A stretch of 64,000 bases of DNA from JBLMZI01 sp050258755. GTDB taxonomy: Bacteria > Bacillota > Syntrophomonadia > Syntrophomonadales > DTU052. The notes under the pieces are model-generated. The model was not told where the DNA came from. It saw only the letters and a program-made list of their open reading frames with translations, and searched no databases. Position numbers and translations under genes: made by a program. The DNA lies in the NCBI GenBank assembly GCA_050258755.1, contig JBLMZI010000005.1:248001-312000 (forward strand). The letters are read 5' to 3'. Shown piece by piece: positions 1 to 8,960 of this stretch (positions within the stretch are counted from its first letter, which is position 1; the number at the start of each line of letters is the position of its first letter).

Positions 1-2
1 GG

Positions 3-2657
3 GTGGTGGTACTGGTTTCGCTGTTGAGCACTTCCATGCTTTCCTATGCCTTTGCCCGTGCATTAATTAATGATGAAATCGACCGTCAGGCCCGGCGGCA
101 GGTTGTCGGACTGGCGAAAGAGGTTGAAATCTTTCTCAATAACGACGGGTCAATCGCGGCCGGCCTGGCCCGGTTGGCAGAATCGCTGAACAACCGGATT
201 ACCCGTGAACAGTATTATATCGTGCTGCGTAAATACGCCACTTTGAATGCGGATACGCTGGGATGCGGCGTCTGGTTTGAACCCTACCGGTACAATCCAA
301 CTCAAAAATATGCTTCCGCATACATTTGGAAACACCACGGTCACCTCGAATCCGCGCCTTTCTATGAATCCGCCGAGTACGACTATCCGGCATGGATGTG
401 GTACCGGATCGGGAAAAACACCCGCAAGCAGGTCGTCTTTAAAGAGCCTTATTTTGATCAATACACCAACATCATTATGGTGACGGGCAACGCCCCGTTT
501 TACGATGCGAATGGCAAGCTTTTGGGCGTAACCACCGCTGATTTGGATATTACGGTTATTCGGCTCAAAGTACAGTCGCTGCGGTTTGGCAAGTACGGCT
601 GGGCCTTTCTGATTGACCCGACCGGGAAAATGATTGCCACCGGCGGCAATGAGTTGGCCCTCAAGGGGACGATTACGAAAAGCCGGAATCAGTCGCTGGC
701 CCTTTTGGGCCGTCAAATGCTGAAGCAGCCTTTCGGAATGGAAAGTTTCAACGGTGTGCACGGCAAAACCCGCGTTTATTTTGAAAGAATTGCGCCGACC
801 GGATGGGTGCTCGGGATGGCGGTTCCGGAAACCGAGCTGTATGAACCGCTTAACCGGCTTGCGGTATACCTGGGATTGGTGGCTGTGGCCATGCTGCTGC
901 TTGGGACGTGGATCAGTTCACGGGTGGCCCGGGCGGTTTCCGAGCCAATGCTGCAGCTCAGCGCCCAGGTGCAGGATCTGACCCTGATGCATTTGGGGGA
1001 AGAGGTCGACGACCGGGTGAACGGCGGAGCGCGGCGCGGAAACGAGATTGACCGCCTGGTGGACGATATTGATCGCCTGGCCCGAACCCTGGAGGTTTAT
1101 ATCGCTGATCGCAACCGGGCCGAGACTGCGCTGAAAATCTCCGAAGAAATGTACCGCGGCCTGGTCGAAAGCATCAACGAGGCGTTCTTTATCCTCACAC
1201 CGGATGGGATTCTCGAATTTATCAGCCCCTACATTCATGAGATTTCAGGATTTTATCCCTCCGAGCTGGAAGGCCGGCCGGTCAAGACCATGGCGATCCA
1301 GGGCGAACGTGATTTGGAACAGATGATTCGGGAGGCCAGCAAGAGCGGCGGCCGGGCGATTGAGCTTACACTGCGCACCCGGGCCGGAGAGTGGCGAAAC
1401 CTCCGGGTTGCTTTGCGGCAGTTGACTGGCGCCGAATATCAGGACAGGATTGCCGGGGTTCTGGTCGATGTAACCGAAGCAAAACGGCATGAAATCGTGA
1501 TGAACGAAATGCGTACCTATCTAAAAAACGTCATTGATTCCATGCCTTCAGCCATTATTGGCGTGGACACCAGTCTTCAAATCACCCAGTGGAACACCGA
1601 AGCCGAGACCATCACCGGCAAATCGGAAGCGCAGGTGCTGGGCCAGCCGGTTGACCAGGTCTATCCTGATCTTCGGATGCACCTTGAACTCATTCGGGCC
1701 GCAATCCGCGATAAAGAAGTTCAAAAGTGCGAACGGTGCATGGATCACGCAGCCGAAACCGTTCGGATGGTTGATATCGTGGTCTATCCGCTGGTCAGTG
1801 GGAAGTCGGAGCGCGGCGCCGTCATTCGGATCGACGATGCGACTGCCCGGACCCATATTGAAGAGATCATGATTCAGACGGAAAAGATGATTTCGATCGG
1901 GGGGCTGGCCGCCGGGATGGCACATGAAATCAACAACCCGGTCGGCGGCATCATGCTGGCGGCACAGAATGTTATCCGGCGGGTTTCCGAGGATCTCCCG
2001 GCGAACCAGGAGACTGCCCGGGAAATCGGACTATCGCTCGCCCGGCTGCGCGAGTATCTTGAGCGGCGCAATGTCATCCGCATGTTGGAAGACATCATTG
2101 AAATGGGCGAGCGATCCAACCGGATTGTGGCCAACATGCTCAGTTTCAGCCGCCGCAGTGATGCCCTGAAAGACCTGACCGATCTGATGCAGGTGCTTGA
2201 TGCCACCATTGAACTGGCCAGGCATGATTACGATCTGAAGAAGCAGTACGATTTTCGACATATTGAAATCGTCCGCGATTTTGAAACGGACTTCCCGAGG
2301 GTATATTGTTCGCCGATTGAAATTCAGCAGGTGGTGCTGAACGGCCTTAAAAACGGGGCGCAGGCGATGGCGGAGAAGCACTATGACGGCGCGGACAACC
2401 CGAGAATTGTAATTCGGCTGCGCCGGGACGGGGAGTGGGCCCGGATTGAGATTGAGGACAACGGGTGCGGCATGAATGAGTCGATTCAAAAACGCGCCTT
2501 TGAACCCTTTTTCACCACAAGGCCGGCAGGTGTAGGGACCGGATTAGGGCTTTCAGTATCGTATTTTATCATTACCAACAATCACAAGGGAAAAATGAGC
2601 CTTGAATCCAAACCGGGGCAGGGAACAGTGGTCGTGATTCAGATTCCTATGACCTGA
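3..2657 (+). CDS. Cache-HAMP-PAS-PAS sensor histidine kinase, 5' end cut by window
   Basis: Membrane sensor kinase, 884 residues visible. The reading frame is already open at the first base; comparison with the paralogue at 2709 suggests about 25 N-terminal residues lie outside the window. Order of domains: remnant of TM1 (1-15), extracytoplasmic double-Cache domain (about 25-275) with a YDYPxxxWY stretch and an EPYFD...TTADLD core, TM2 (about 283-305), HAMP (305-370), PAS (380-490), PAS (505-615), HisKA with phospho-acceptor His641 in MAHEINNP, and HATPase_c with N box NGLKNGAQAM, G1 DNGCGM, F box FEPFFTT and G2 GTGLGLS. All catalytic boxes are intact. It is followed after 51 bases by a full-length paralogue and two response regulators, so it is probably part of one signalling unit. 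The ligand is unknown. Confidence 0.9.
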   Translation: MVVLVSLLSTSMLSYAFARALINDEIDRQARRQVVGLAKEVEIFLNNDGSIAAGLARLAESLNNRITREQYYIVLRKYATLNADTLGCGVWFEPYRYNPTQKYASAYIWKHHGHLESAPFYESAEYDYPAWMWYRIGKNTRKQVVFKEPYFDQYTNIIMVTGNAPFYDANGKLLGVTTADLDITVIRLKVQSLRFGKYGWAFLIDPTGKMIATGGNELALKGTITKSRNQSLALLGRQMLKQPFGMESFNGVHGKTRVYFERIAPTGWVLGMAVPETELYEPLNRLAVYLGLVAVAMLLLGTWISSRVARAVSEPMLQLSAQVQDLTLMHLGEEVDDRVNGGARRGNEIDRLVDDIDRLARTLEVYIADRNRAETALKISEEMYRGLVESINEAFFILTPDGILEFISPYIHEISGFYPSELEGRPVKTMAIQGERDLEQMIREASKSGGRAIELTLRTRAGEWRNLRVALRQLTGAEYQDRIAGVLVDVTEAKRHEIVMNEMRTYLKNVIDSMPSAIIGVDTSLQITQWNTEAETITGKSEAQVLGQPVDQVYPDLRMHLELIRAAIRDKEVQKCERCMDHAAETVRMVDIVVYPLVSGKSERGAVIRIDDATARTHIEEIMIQTEKMISIGGLAAGMAHEINNPVGGIMLAAQNVIRRVSEDLPANQETAREIGLSLARLREYLERRNVIRMLEDIIEMGERSNRIVANMLSFSRRSDALKDLTDLMQVLDATIELARHDYDLKKQYDFRHIEIVRDFETDFPRVYCSPIEIQQVVLNGLKNGAQAMAEKHYDGADNPRIVIRLRRDGEWARIEIEDNGCGMNESIQKRAFEPFFTTRPAGVGTGLGLSVSYFIITNNHKGKMSLESKPGQGTVVVIQIPMT

Positions 2658-2708
2658 GCGACGGATACGGCCCGGTAAGGGCAAACAGCGGACGGAAGGT
2701 TGAAGCGA

Positions 2709-5453
2709 ATGAAAGTTCCGGCGCAGCGCAGCTTTTTCCAAAACTTATCGCTGAAACAGCGCAACCTCATCAGTATTTGGGGGCTTGTGCTCACGGCTCT
2801 GATTTGCATTTCCGGGCTGAGTTACTGGTTTGCGCGGAGCCTGATCACCGATGAAATCAACCGGCAGGCGAAGCAGCAGGTGCTCTCCCTGGTCAACCAG
2901 CTGCAGAACTTCCAGGTCAAACATGCGGCGATTCCGGACGGGCTGGCCCGGGTCTGCGAATCATATGGCGCGGATTTGACCAAAGCACAATACATCGACA
3001 TTTTGAAACGGTATGTGGCGCTCAATCAACAAACCATGGGATGCGGCGTTTGGTGGGAACCGTACCAGTTTGAACAAAATAGTTATTACGCCGCTGCTTA
3101 TGTCTGGAAAAACAAAGGGATTGTCGAGTACGCGCCGTATTATGAATCCCCGGAATACGACTATTTCCACTGGGATTGGTATAAGATCGCGAAAAAAACG
3201 AAAAGACCTTCGGTTTGGACCGAGCCGTTTTATGATCCATACACCGCAACGAATATGGTAACCGCCAGCGCTCCGTTTTACGACCGATCAGGGCGTTTTA
3301 TCGGGATGGGTACGGCGGATATGGACCTCTCGGAGATTGAACAAACCGTGACTCGCCTGAAGTACGGCAAAACCGGCTGGGCATTCCTTCTGACTCCAAA
3401 AGGAAAAGTGATTGCCCGGAGCGGGAACGAAATGGCCGTTTCGCTCAAGGTGACCGAAGAATTGAACCCATCACTGGCGGCCTTGGGACGCGACATTGTG
3501 ACTCGAAAAAACGGAACCGGTCAGTTTCAGGGTAAAGCCGGAACGGTTCTGGTCTACTACGGCGTGATCGAAGAGTCCGGGTGGATTTTTGGTGTTGCCG
3601 TCCCCAGGGCGGAGCTGTATGAGCCGCTGAACCGATTATTCCTTGAGCTTTCCATTGCGGCCCTGCTGATATTAATCCTCAGCGCATGGATCAGTATCCG
3701 GGTTGCCAGCGCGGTATCAGATCCAATGCTGCGGTTAAGCGATCGAATTCACGAAATTACGAGGGTTCAGCTGGCGGATTCGGCGCACCAGGTCTCCAGC
3801 GCGCCCAAACCGCCGGCAGGCTATGAAATGGACACGCTTTCGTCGGATATTCAATGGCTGACCCGACGTTTGGCTCAGTATGTGCGGCAGCGCAATCAGG
3901 CCGAAGACGCGCTCAAGGCATCCGAAGAAAAATACCGGGGATTGGTTGAGAGCATTAACGAGGTGTTTTTCCGCGTTGATGCGGATGGGCGGTTTGAGTA
4001 TGTCAGCCCCTATATTCAGGAAATTACCGGCGATTTGCCCGAAGAATTGATCGGTCGGAGTATCCGGGAAATAGGGGCCTCCACGGAAGGTGACCTGTGG
4101 GAAGACCTGAAACTTGCGGTCGCATCCGGAAGAGAAAAACCGCTTGAGTTCGTCATCCGGAACCGGAACCAGGAACCAAGGCAGGTCAGGTTCAAAACCC
4201 GCAGCCTGCAGGGCGAATCGTTTGAAAAGCGGATCGCTGGAGTCATGATCGATGTCACCGAAACCAGAGCGCAGGAACGACGTATGAACGAAATGCGGGT
4301 AGAACTCAATAACGTCTTCGATTCCATGCCGTCCATTGTCATCGGGGTTGACGATCAACTGCGCATCACCCGGTGGAACCTTGAAGCCAGGAATATCTCC
4401 CACATCAGTGAGGAGGCCGCGATTGGGCAATCTGTCTTCGACTGCTATCCGGACTTACGGCAGCATGGATCGATGATTCGGGCAGCGCTGTCCGAACTAA
4501 AGAGCTTTCAAAAGGAGAAAGCCGTGGAATCGGCCTTCGGAAAATCAAGACTGGTGGAAATCGGGGTATACCCCCTGCAGTCGGAAACCTCCGGGCGTGG
4601 CGCTGTCATTCGAATCGATGACGTCACCGAGCGGACCCACATGGAGGAGATCATGATTCAAACTGAGAAGATGATATCGGTTGGCGGTCTTGCGACCGGA
4701 ATGGCGCATGAGATCAATAATCCGATCGGCGGTATTCTGCTGGCGGCGAAAAACGTCCTCCGGCGAACCAGCGAAGACGTACCGATCAACCAGGAAACTG
4801 CAGCCTCCCTGGCCCTCAACCTAGCAACGGTTAGGGAGTACCTGGAGCGCCGCGGCGTTTTTCGGATGCTGAATGATATCATCGAAATGGCGGAGCGGGC
4901 GGCCCGGATTATTGCGAACATGCTTTCTTTTTCTAATCTCAGCGAGGCGGACCAATCGGCCGTTGACCTGACCGGCTTGCTGCAGTCCACGATTGAACTC
5001 GCCTGGCACGATTATGATCTGAAGAAACAATACGACTTCCGCCGGGTGGATATTGTGCGCGACTTCGAGGAGGATTTGCCGCCCGTCGCCTGTTCGGAAA
5101 CTGAGATCCAGCAGGTGATTCTGAATGCTTTGAAGAATTCCGCGCAGGCTATTGCTGAAAAGGAATACGGCCCGGAAAAACCGCGGATCATTGTACGGCT
5201 GCGCCGGGAAGAGGATTGGGCCAGGATCGAAATTGAGGACAACGGCCCCGGCATTCCGGAAGAGCTCCGCACGAAGATTTTCGAACCGTTTTTCACCACC
5301 AAGCCCGTCGGGATCGGAACCGGCCTTGGCTTATCGGTCTCGTACTATATCATTGCGAACAATCATCACGGTACCATGGGGGTTGAATCCAGACCGGGCG
5401 AGGGAACTCGCCTGATTATCCGAATACCGATTTCGGGGAGGAGCGACGCATGA
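2709..5453 (+). CDS. Cache-HAMP-PAS-PAS sensor histidine kinase (paralogue)
   Basis: Membrane sensor kinase of 914 residues from the ATG at 2709, chosen because GGAAGG lies about 9 bases upstream; a TTG at 2700 is the alternative but abuts that site. TM1 (about 22-42), double-Cache sensor (50-295), TM2 (305-328), HAMP, PAS (about 410-520), PAS (535-645), HisKA with His667 in MAHEINNP, and HATPase_c with NALKNSAQAI, DNGPGIP, FEPFFTTKP and GTGLGLS. It matches the preceding kinase along its whole length, so the pair arose by tandem duplication. The stop codon overlaps the start of the receiver protein (ATGA), indicating translational coupling and a cognate relationship. The signal is not identifiable from sequence. 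Confidence 0.92.
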   Translation: MKVPAQRSFFQNLSLKQRNLISIWGLVLTALICISGLSYWFARSLITDEINRQAKQQVLSLVNQLQNFQVKHAAIPDGLARVCESYGADLTKAQYIDILKRYVALNQQTMGCGVWWEPYQFEQNSYYAAAYVWKNKGIVEYAPYYESPEYDYFHWDWYKIAKKTKRPSVWTEPFYDPYTATNMVTASAPFYDRSGRFIGMGTADMDLSEIEQTVTRLKYGKTGWAFLLTPKGKVIARSGNEMAVSLKVTEELNPSLAALGRDIVTRKNGTGQFQGKAGTVLVYYGVIEESGWIFGVAVPRAELYEPLNRLFLELSIAALLILILSAWISIRVASAVSDPMLRLSDRIHEITRVQLADSAHQVSSAPKPPAGYEMDTLSSDIQWLTRRLAQYVRQRNQAEDALKASEEKYRGLVESINEVFFRVDADGRFEYVSPYIQEITGDLPEELIGRSIREIGASTEGDLWEDLKLAVASGREKPLEFVIRNRNQEPRQVRFKTRSLQGESFEKRIAGVMIDVTETRAQERRMNEMRVELNNVFDSMPSIVIGVDDQLRITRWNLEARNISHISEEAAIGQSVFDCYPDLRQHGSMIRAALSELKSFQKEKAVESAFGKSRLVEIGVYPLQSETSGRGAVIRIDDVTERTHMEEIMIQTEKMISVGGLATGMAHEINNPIGGILLAAKNVLRRTSEDVPINQETAASLALNLATVREYLERRGVFRMLNDIIEMAERAARIIANMLSFSNLSEADQSAVDLTGLLQSTIELAWHDYDLKKQYDFRRVDIVRDFEEDLPPVACSETEIQQVILNALKNSAQAIAEKEYGPEKPRIIVRLRREEDWARIEIEDNGPGIPEELRTKIFEPFFTTKPVGIGTGLGLSVSYYIIANNHHGTMGVESRPGEGTRLIIRIPISGRSDA

Positions 5454-5845
5454 GCGGACTGAGTGCACTGACCATCCTCGTTGTGGACGACGAACCATCC
5501 ATCCGGAATAATCTCGCTTCCTATCTGGAAGACGAAGGGTATCGGGTTATTTCGGCCGGAAGCGGCGAAGAAGCCCTGGATCAAGCGCGAAGCGACCGGA
5601 TCGATCTGGGGATTATCGATATGCGGCTTCCGGGCATTGACGGCAACACGGTGATCGAAGAACTGCATCACATCGATCCGTCGATTCAGTTTCTCATTCA
5701 CACCGGATCGGTGAACTACGAGATTCCCTCGCACCTCAGCGGAATCGGACTGTCCCCGCACGACGTAATCCGCAAACCGCTGTTTGATTTTGAGGTTTTA
5801 ATCAGTGCGATTGATCGAAAGATTGGAGACCGTCGCCATGGATGA
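5450..5845 (+). CDS. Receiver-only response regulator
   Basis: A 131-residue CheY-like protein consisting of one receiver domain. Acidic pocket Asp13/Asp14, phospho-acceptor Asp57 in IIDMRLPG, Thr84 in IHTGS and Lys in IRKPL are all present. There is no output domain, so it must act by protein contact or as a phosphate relay or sink. Its start overlaps the kinase stop by four bases (ATGA) and its own stop overlaps the start of the HD-GYP protein, so all three are coupled. The most direct reading is that it receives phosphate from one or both upstream kinases. Confidence 0.9.
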   Translation: MSGLSALTILVVDDEPSIRNNLASYLEDEGYRVISAGSGEEALDQARSDRIDLGIIDMRLPGIDGNTVIEELHHIDPSIQFLIHTGSVNYEIPSHLSGIGLSPHDVIRKPLFDFEVLISAIDRKIGDRRHG

Positions 5846-6968
5846 GTCAGGTGAAATAAAAATCCTGATCATCGACGATGACCGAGGATTCCGCCAGAAT
5901 ATGGCGGATTTTCTGGAAGATTTGGGATACCGGGTCAGTCAGGCGGAAAATGGGAGTGAGGGGCTCACAGCGGTTCGCGCGATTGAGCCGGACCTCGTCT
6001 TCTGCGATATTCACATGCCCGATATCGAGGGGCCGGAAGTGATGTCCAGGCTTCGGTTGGAGAATCCTGAAATCCCGCTCGTCGGGCTGTCCGGCTCAGG
6101 TGATATCGCGGACGTGATAAAGGCGGTTCGTTCCGGGGCCTGGGACTACATGACCAAACCGGTCAGGGAGATCGCAACGGTCGATGATCTGATCCGGAAA
6201 GCCATCGAACGGGCTCGGATGCTCCGAGAAAGCAGGACCTATAAGGAGCAGCTCGAACGCGAAGTCCGAAAGCGGACCCAGGAACTTGCGGCGCGCGCCG
6301 ACGAACTTGTCAATCTGAATGCTCGGCTGACGGATGAAGTGGCGGTGCGGGCTGCGGCTGAAGTCCGGCTGTTGGAGAGCTTTGCGCTTCAGGAAAAGAT
6401 TTTCGATGGAACCATTCAAGCGATATCGCGTATTGTAGAGGTCCGCGATCCCTATACCAGCGGCCATCAGGCGCGGGTTGCCCAAATGTCGAGAGAAATC
6501 GCCAAAGTCATGGAACTTGACCAAAACAGCATCAAGGCGGTCTATGTCTCAGGCATGCTGCACGATCTGGGCAAGATTGCAATACCGTCCGAAATACTGG
6601 CCAAACCCGGGGCTTTATCGGAACAGGAGTTTGGGTTTATCATGACCCATCCGAATATCGGCGCCGGGATTCTGGATGCGATTGAGTTTCCCTGGCCGAT
6701 TGCCACCATCGTGCTTCAGCATCATGAGCGCCAGGATGGCTCCGGTTATCCGAACGGCCTGAGCCGGGACGACATTCTTGTAGAAGCGCGGATTATCGTC
6801 GTTGCCGACGTTGTAGAAGCGATGGCCTCGCACCGGCCGTACCGTCCGGCGCTCGGGCTGATGGCTGCGATGGATGAAATCGATAAAAATAAGGGACGGC
6901 TTTATGACCCCCAAGTCGTTGACGCCTGCCTGGAGCTGTTGGGACCGGGTGGTTTTATATTTGCCTGA
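5838..6968 (+). CDS. Response regulator with HD-GYP c-di-GMP phosphodiesterase domain
   Basis: A 376-residue RpfG-type protein. Receiver domain (about 8-125) has Asp13-15, phospho-acceptor Asp57 in FCDIHMPD and Lys in MTKPV; a coiled coil (about 130-185) links to an HD-GYP domain (190-376) with SGHQARVAQ, the metal-binding HD in LHDLGKIAIP, HHERQDGSGYP and the late VVADVVEAMASHRPYR segment. The HD-GYP family hydrolyses cyclic di-GMP, so the system probably converts an extracytoplasmic signal into a fall in c-di-GMP. Start at ATG 5838 is preferred over in-frame 5805 because residues before it are not conserved-looking and a GGAG lies about 10 bases upstream; it overlaps the previous gene by 8 bases. 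Confidence 0.92.
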   Translation: MDESGEIKILIIDDDRGFRQNMADFLEDLGYRVSQAENGSEGLTAVRAIEPDLVFCDIHMPDIEGPEVMSRLRLENPEIPLVGLSGSGDIADVIKAVRSGAWDYMTKPVREIATVDDLIRKAIERARMLRESRTYKEQLEREVRKRTQELAARADELVNLNARLTDEVAVRAAAEVRLLESFALQEKIFDGTIQAISRIVEVRDPYTSGHQARVAQMSREIAKVMELDQNSIKAVYVSGMLHDLGKIAIPSEILAKPGALSEQEFGFIMTHPNIGAGILDAIEFPWPIATIVLQHHERQDGSGYPNGLSRDDILVEARIIVVADVVEAMASHRPYRPALGLMAAMDEIDKNKGRLYDPQVVDACLELLGPGGFIFA

Positions 6969-7098
6969 ATCGTGAAGCGCGAGAACACGGTTGTTTTAGT
7001 CCATAAAATGCCCGTTTGTCTGGACTCGGGGCAACATCACAGCCCGCGCCCAGGATGAGTTGTCTGAATGTTTACACACATCGCTGGCGAAAAATTAG

Positions 7099-7127
7099 TT
7101 GCCTAGGCCTGGCCAATCTGGTAATTT
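7099..7127 (+). promoter_or_regulatory. Candidate sigma-A promoter for the enoyl-CoA hydratase gene
   Basis: TTGCCT at 7099-7104 and TAATTT at 7122-7127 are separated by 17 bases and lie 50 bases upstream of the GTG start. The -10 match is only moderate. Confidence 0.35.
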
Positions 7128-7142
7128 TGGAGATAATAAAGA

Positions 7143-7157
7143 GACCGCCGGACGGTC
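7143..7157 (+). promoter_or_regulatory. Candidate operator, GACCG-N5-CGGTC inverted repeat
   Basis: A perfect 5-base inverted repeat with a 5-base spacer sits between the candidate promoter and the GGGAGGG ribosome site of the enoyl-CoA hydratase gene. The spacing resembles operators of TetR-type regulators, but no regulator gene is adjacent, so this is inference. Confidence 0.35.
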
Positions 7158-7177
7158 ATTTCGGGAGGGAAAAATAA

Positions 7178-7975
7178 GTGGAAAATTACTTAGGAAAATC
7201 GTTTGAAACAGTCCTGGCATGGGTGGAGGACGGCATTGGCTACCTGCAGTTCAACCGTCCCAAAGCAATGAATTCGGTCAACAAGCAGGTGCTGATTGAT
7301 GCTCTCGAGGTTCTCGATGCTTTCAGCGTGGACGCCGAAGTCAGAGCCATTATTCTCACCGGCAACGAAAAAGCATTTTGCGCCGGCGCGGACCTGGCAG
7401 CTGCGAAGAACATGAACGCATTTGAAGCCCGCGACTTCCTCGATGGCGTACACAAAGTCATGTTCGCGATTGAAGACAACCACAAACCCGTTATCGCTGC
7501 AATCAACGGCCTCGCACTGGGCGGCGGCTTTGAAATCGTTCTCGCCAGCGACATTCGCATTGCCGCTGACAACGCAACCTTCGGCCTGCCGGAAATCAGC
7601 CTCGGTATTTTCCCGGGCGCAGGCGGCACCCAGCGCTGGACCCGTTCCGGCTCGATCTGCCATGCAAAACAGTACATCTTAACGGGTGACTTCTTTGATG
7701 CAGCCACCGCATACCGGATGGACATGATCAACATGATCGTTCCTGCCAACGAAGTGATGGATGCTGCCAAGAAGATGGCGAAGAAAATCTCCAAGAAATC
7801 CCCGCTCGCGATCCGCGAAGCCAAGCTGGCTATCAACCGCGCAATGAGCACCGATATTAAGACCGGCTGCCGTTCCGAGCAGATCGCTTGGGCGATGCTC
7901 TTCTCGTCTGACGACCAGAAGGAAGGCATGGGCGCATTCCTCGAAGGCCGTAAAGCTGAATTCAAAGGTAAATAA
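7178..7975 (+). CDS. Enoyl-CoA hydratase/isomerase family protein
   Basis: A 265-residue crotonase-fold enzyme, likely hydrating 2-enoyl-CoA (crotonyl-CoA type). Oxyanion-hole segment AGADL (69-73) and LGGGFE (114-119) are present, and both catalytic glutamates are seen: Glu119 and Glu139 in GLPEISLG. Starts with GTG at 7178 after CGGGAGGGA. It stands alone with its own candidate promoter and operator upstream and a strong terminator downstream, so there is no operon partner to define the pathway; butyrate-type or fatty-acid beta-oxidation are both possible. Codon choice looks biased to C-ending codons (AAC, TTC, ATC) more than the neighbours, hinting at high expression. Other crotonase-superfamily reactions cannot be excluded. 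Confidence 0.88.
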   Translation: MENYLGKSFETVLAWVEDGIGYLQFNRPKAMNSVNKQVLIDALEVLDAFSVDAEVRAIILTGNEKAFCAGADLAAAKNMNAFEARDFLDGVHKVMFAIEDNHKPVIAAINGLALGGGFEIVLASDIRIAADNATFGLPEISLGIFPGAGGTQRWTRSGSICHAKQYILTGDFFDAATAYRMDMINMIVPANEVMDAAKKMAKKISKKSPLAIREAKLAINRAMSTDIKTGCRSEQIAWAMLFSSDDQKEGMGAFLEGRKAEFKGK

Positions 7976-8052
7976 GTCATACTGTTTCAACGGGAAGGCT
8001 TCAACACCTTTAGCGTCGAACGAATTCAGTGTCATAATGATTGATCCGTATG

Positions 8053-8079
8053 ACGGGGCCGGTTTACCGGCCCCGTTTT
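8053..8079 (+). terminator. Intrinsic terminator after enoyl-CoA hydratase
   Basis: Stem 8054-8062 pairs perfectly with 8067-8075 (9 G/C-rich pairs) around loop TTTA, followed by TTTT. Confidence 0.9.
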
Positions 8080-8159
8080 GCTGATCGAAAACCGCCCGCA
8101 AAAAGCCTTTAAACCGGAATCGGTCCAAACCTCACCGCCAGCCTTCAACGATTTGTTCA

Positions 8160-8189
8160 TTGACTTTTGAAAAGCGTTTCAGGTACAAT
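8160..8189 (+). promoter_or_regulatory. Sigma-A promoter of the pyr operon
   Basis: TTGACT (8160-8165) and TACAAT (8184-8189) are separated by 18 bases. Initiation near 8196 would place the PyrR-binding hairpin at the very start of the leader. Confidence 0.7.
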
Positions 8190-8202
8190 CTGTCACGAGA
8201 GA

Positions 8203-8235
8203 ACCTTTAAGTTGGTCCCGAGAGACTGGCAAGGT
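8203..8235 (+). promoter_or_regulatory. PyrR-binding anti-antiterminator hairpin
   Basis: Outer stem ACCTT (8203-8207) with AAGGT (8231-8235) and inner stem 8211-8217 with 8224-8230 enclose the hexaloop CCGAGA (8218-8223), which fits the CNGNGA loop known for PyrR sites. When UMP-bound PyrR stabilises this hairpin, the downstream terminator forms. Pairing was worked out by hand. Confidence 0.8.
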
Positions 8236-8259
8236 GCTTCGATTTAACGCGATTTCGAG

Positions 8260-8295
8260 CGGCTTGCCCTGGCTATTTGGGGCAAGCCGTTTTTT
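8260..8295 (+). terminator. pyr operon attenuator
   Basis: Stem 8260-8269 pairs with 8280-8289 (10 pairs, CGGCTTGCCC against its complement) followed by six T (8290-8295), 43 bases before the pyrR start. Together with the PyrR hairpin it forms a classic UMP-responsive attenuator. Confidence 0.85.
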
Positions 8296-8338
8296 GTTGA
8301 GGATTTCGACAGGTTGAACAGCGGAAGGGGGGAACGTC

Positions 8339-8890
8339 GTGGCCTTGGTGGAAAAAGCACAGGTGATGGACCAGACAGCTATTCGGCGGGCGCTTACCCG
8401 GATTGCCCATGAAATTGTCGAGCGGAACAAAGGGGTGCAGGATCTCGTACTGATCGGCATCCGGCGGCGGGGAGGCCCGCTGGCGGAACGGTTGGCATCA
8501 TGTATCGAAGAGATTGAAGGCACCAGGGTGGCGGTTGGCATTCTGGATATCACGCTGTACCGGGATGATTTGACCACACTCGGACCGCAGGCGCTGGTAC
8601 GCCGCACCGAAGTTAAAACGAATATCAATGGAAAAACCGTTGTTTTAGTGGATGACGTCCTGTATACCGGCCGTACGATCCGGGCGGCGATGGATGCGGT
8701 GATTGATCTGGGCCGGCCCAAACAGATTCAGCTTGCGGTATTGGTAGACCGGGGGCACCGGGAACTTCCGATCAAAGCCGATTTTGTTGGCAAAAACCTG
8801 CCAACTTCGGTCACCGAGCAGGTTGAAGTGAAAGTGACGGAGATCGATGGGATCGATCAGGTGCTGCTCCTGGAAGTGACCGATTCATAA
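8339..8890 (+). CDS. pyrR: PyrR bifunctional pyr regulator / uracil phosphoribosyltransferase
   Basis: A 183-residue member of the PRTase family. The PRPP-binding motif VVLVDDVLYTGRT occupies 101-113, and the basic RRRGGP loop (42-47) and SVTEQVEV C-terminal part match PyrR. In Bacillus-type bacteria it binds the pyr mRNA leader when UMP is high and weakly makes UMP from uracil and PRPP. It is first gene of the pyr operon and its target hairpin is directly upstream. GTG start at 8339, placed 6 bases after AAGGGGGG. A long hairpin separates it from pyrB. Confidence 0.95.
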   Translation: MALVEKAQVMDQTAIRRALTRIAHEIVERNKGVQDLVLIGIRRRGGPLAERLASCIEEIEGTRVAVGILDITLYRDDLTTLGPQALVRRTEVKTNINGKTVVLVDDVLYTGRTIRAAMDAVIDLGRPKQIQLAVLVDRGHRELPIKADFVGKNLPTSVTEQVEVKVTEIDGIDQVLLLEVTDS

Positions 8891-8920
8891 GAAACCTTAC
8901 CGTTGGCTCGGTAAGGTTTC
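8891..8920 (+). terminator. Hairpin between pyrR and pyrB
   Basis: Twelve perfect pairs, 8891-8902 with 8909-8920, loop TTGGCT, directly after the pyrR stop codon. The following TTATTGTA is only weakly T-rich, so it could be a partial terminator that lowers pyrB expression, or an mRNA processing or stabilising element. No PyrR loop consensus is seen next to it. Confidence 0.5.
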
Positions 8921-8960
8921 TTATTGTACGCTAGTAATCCTGAAACGGGGAGTGAAGCAA

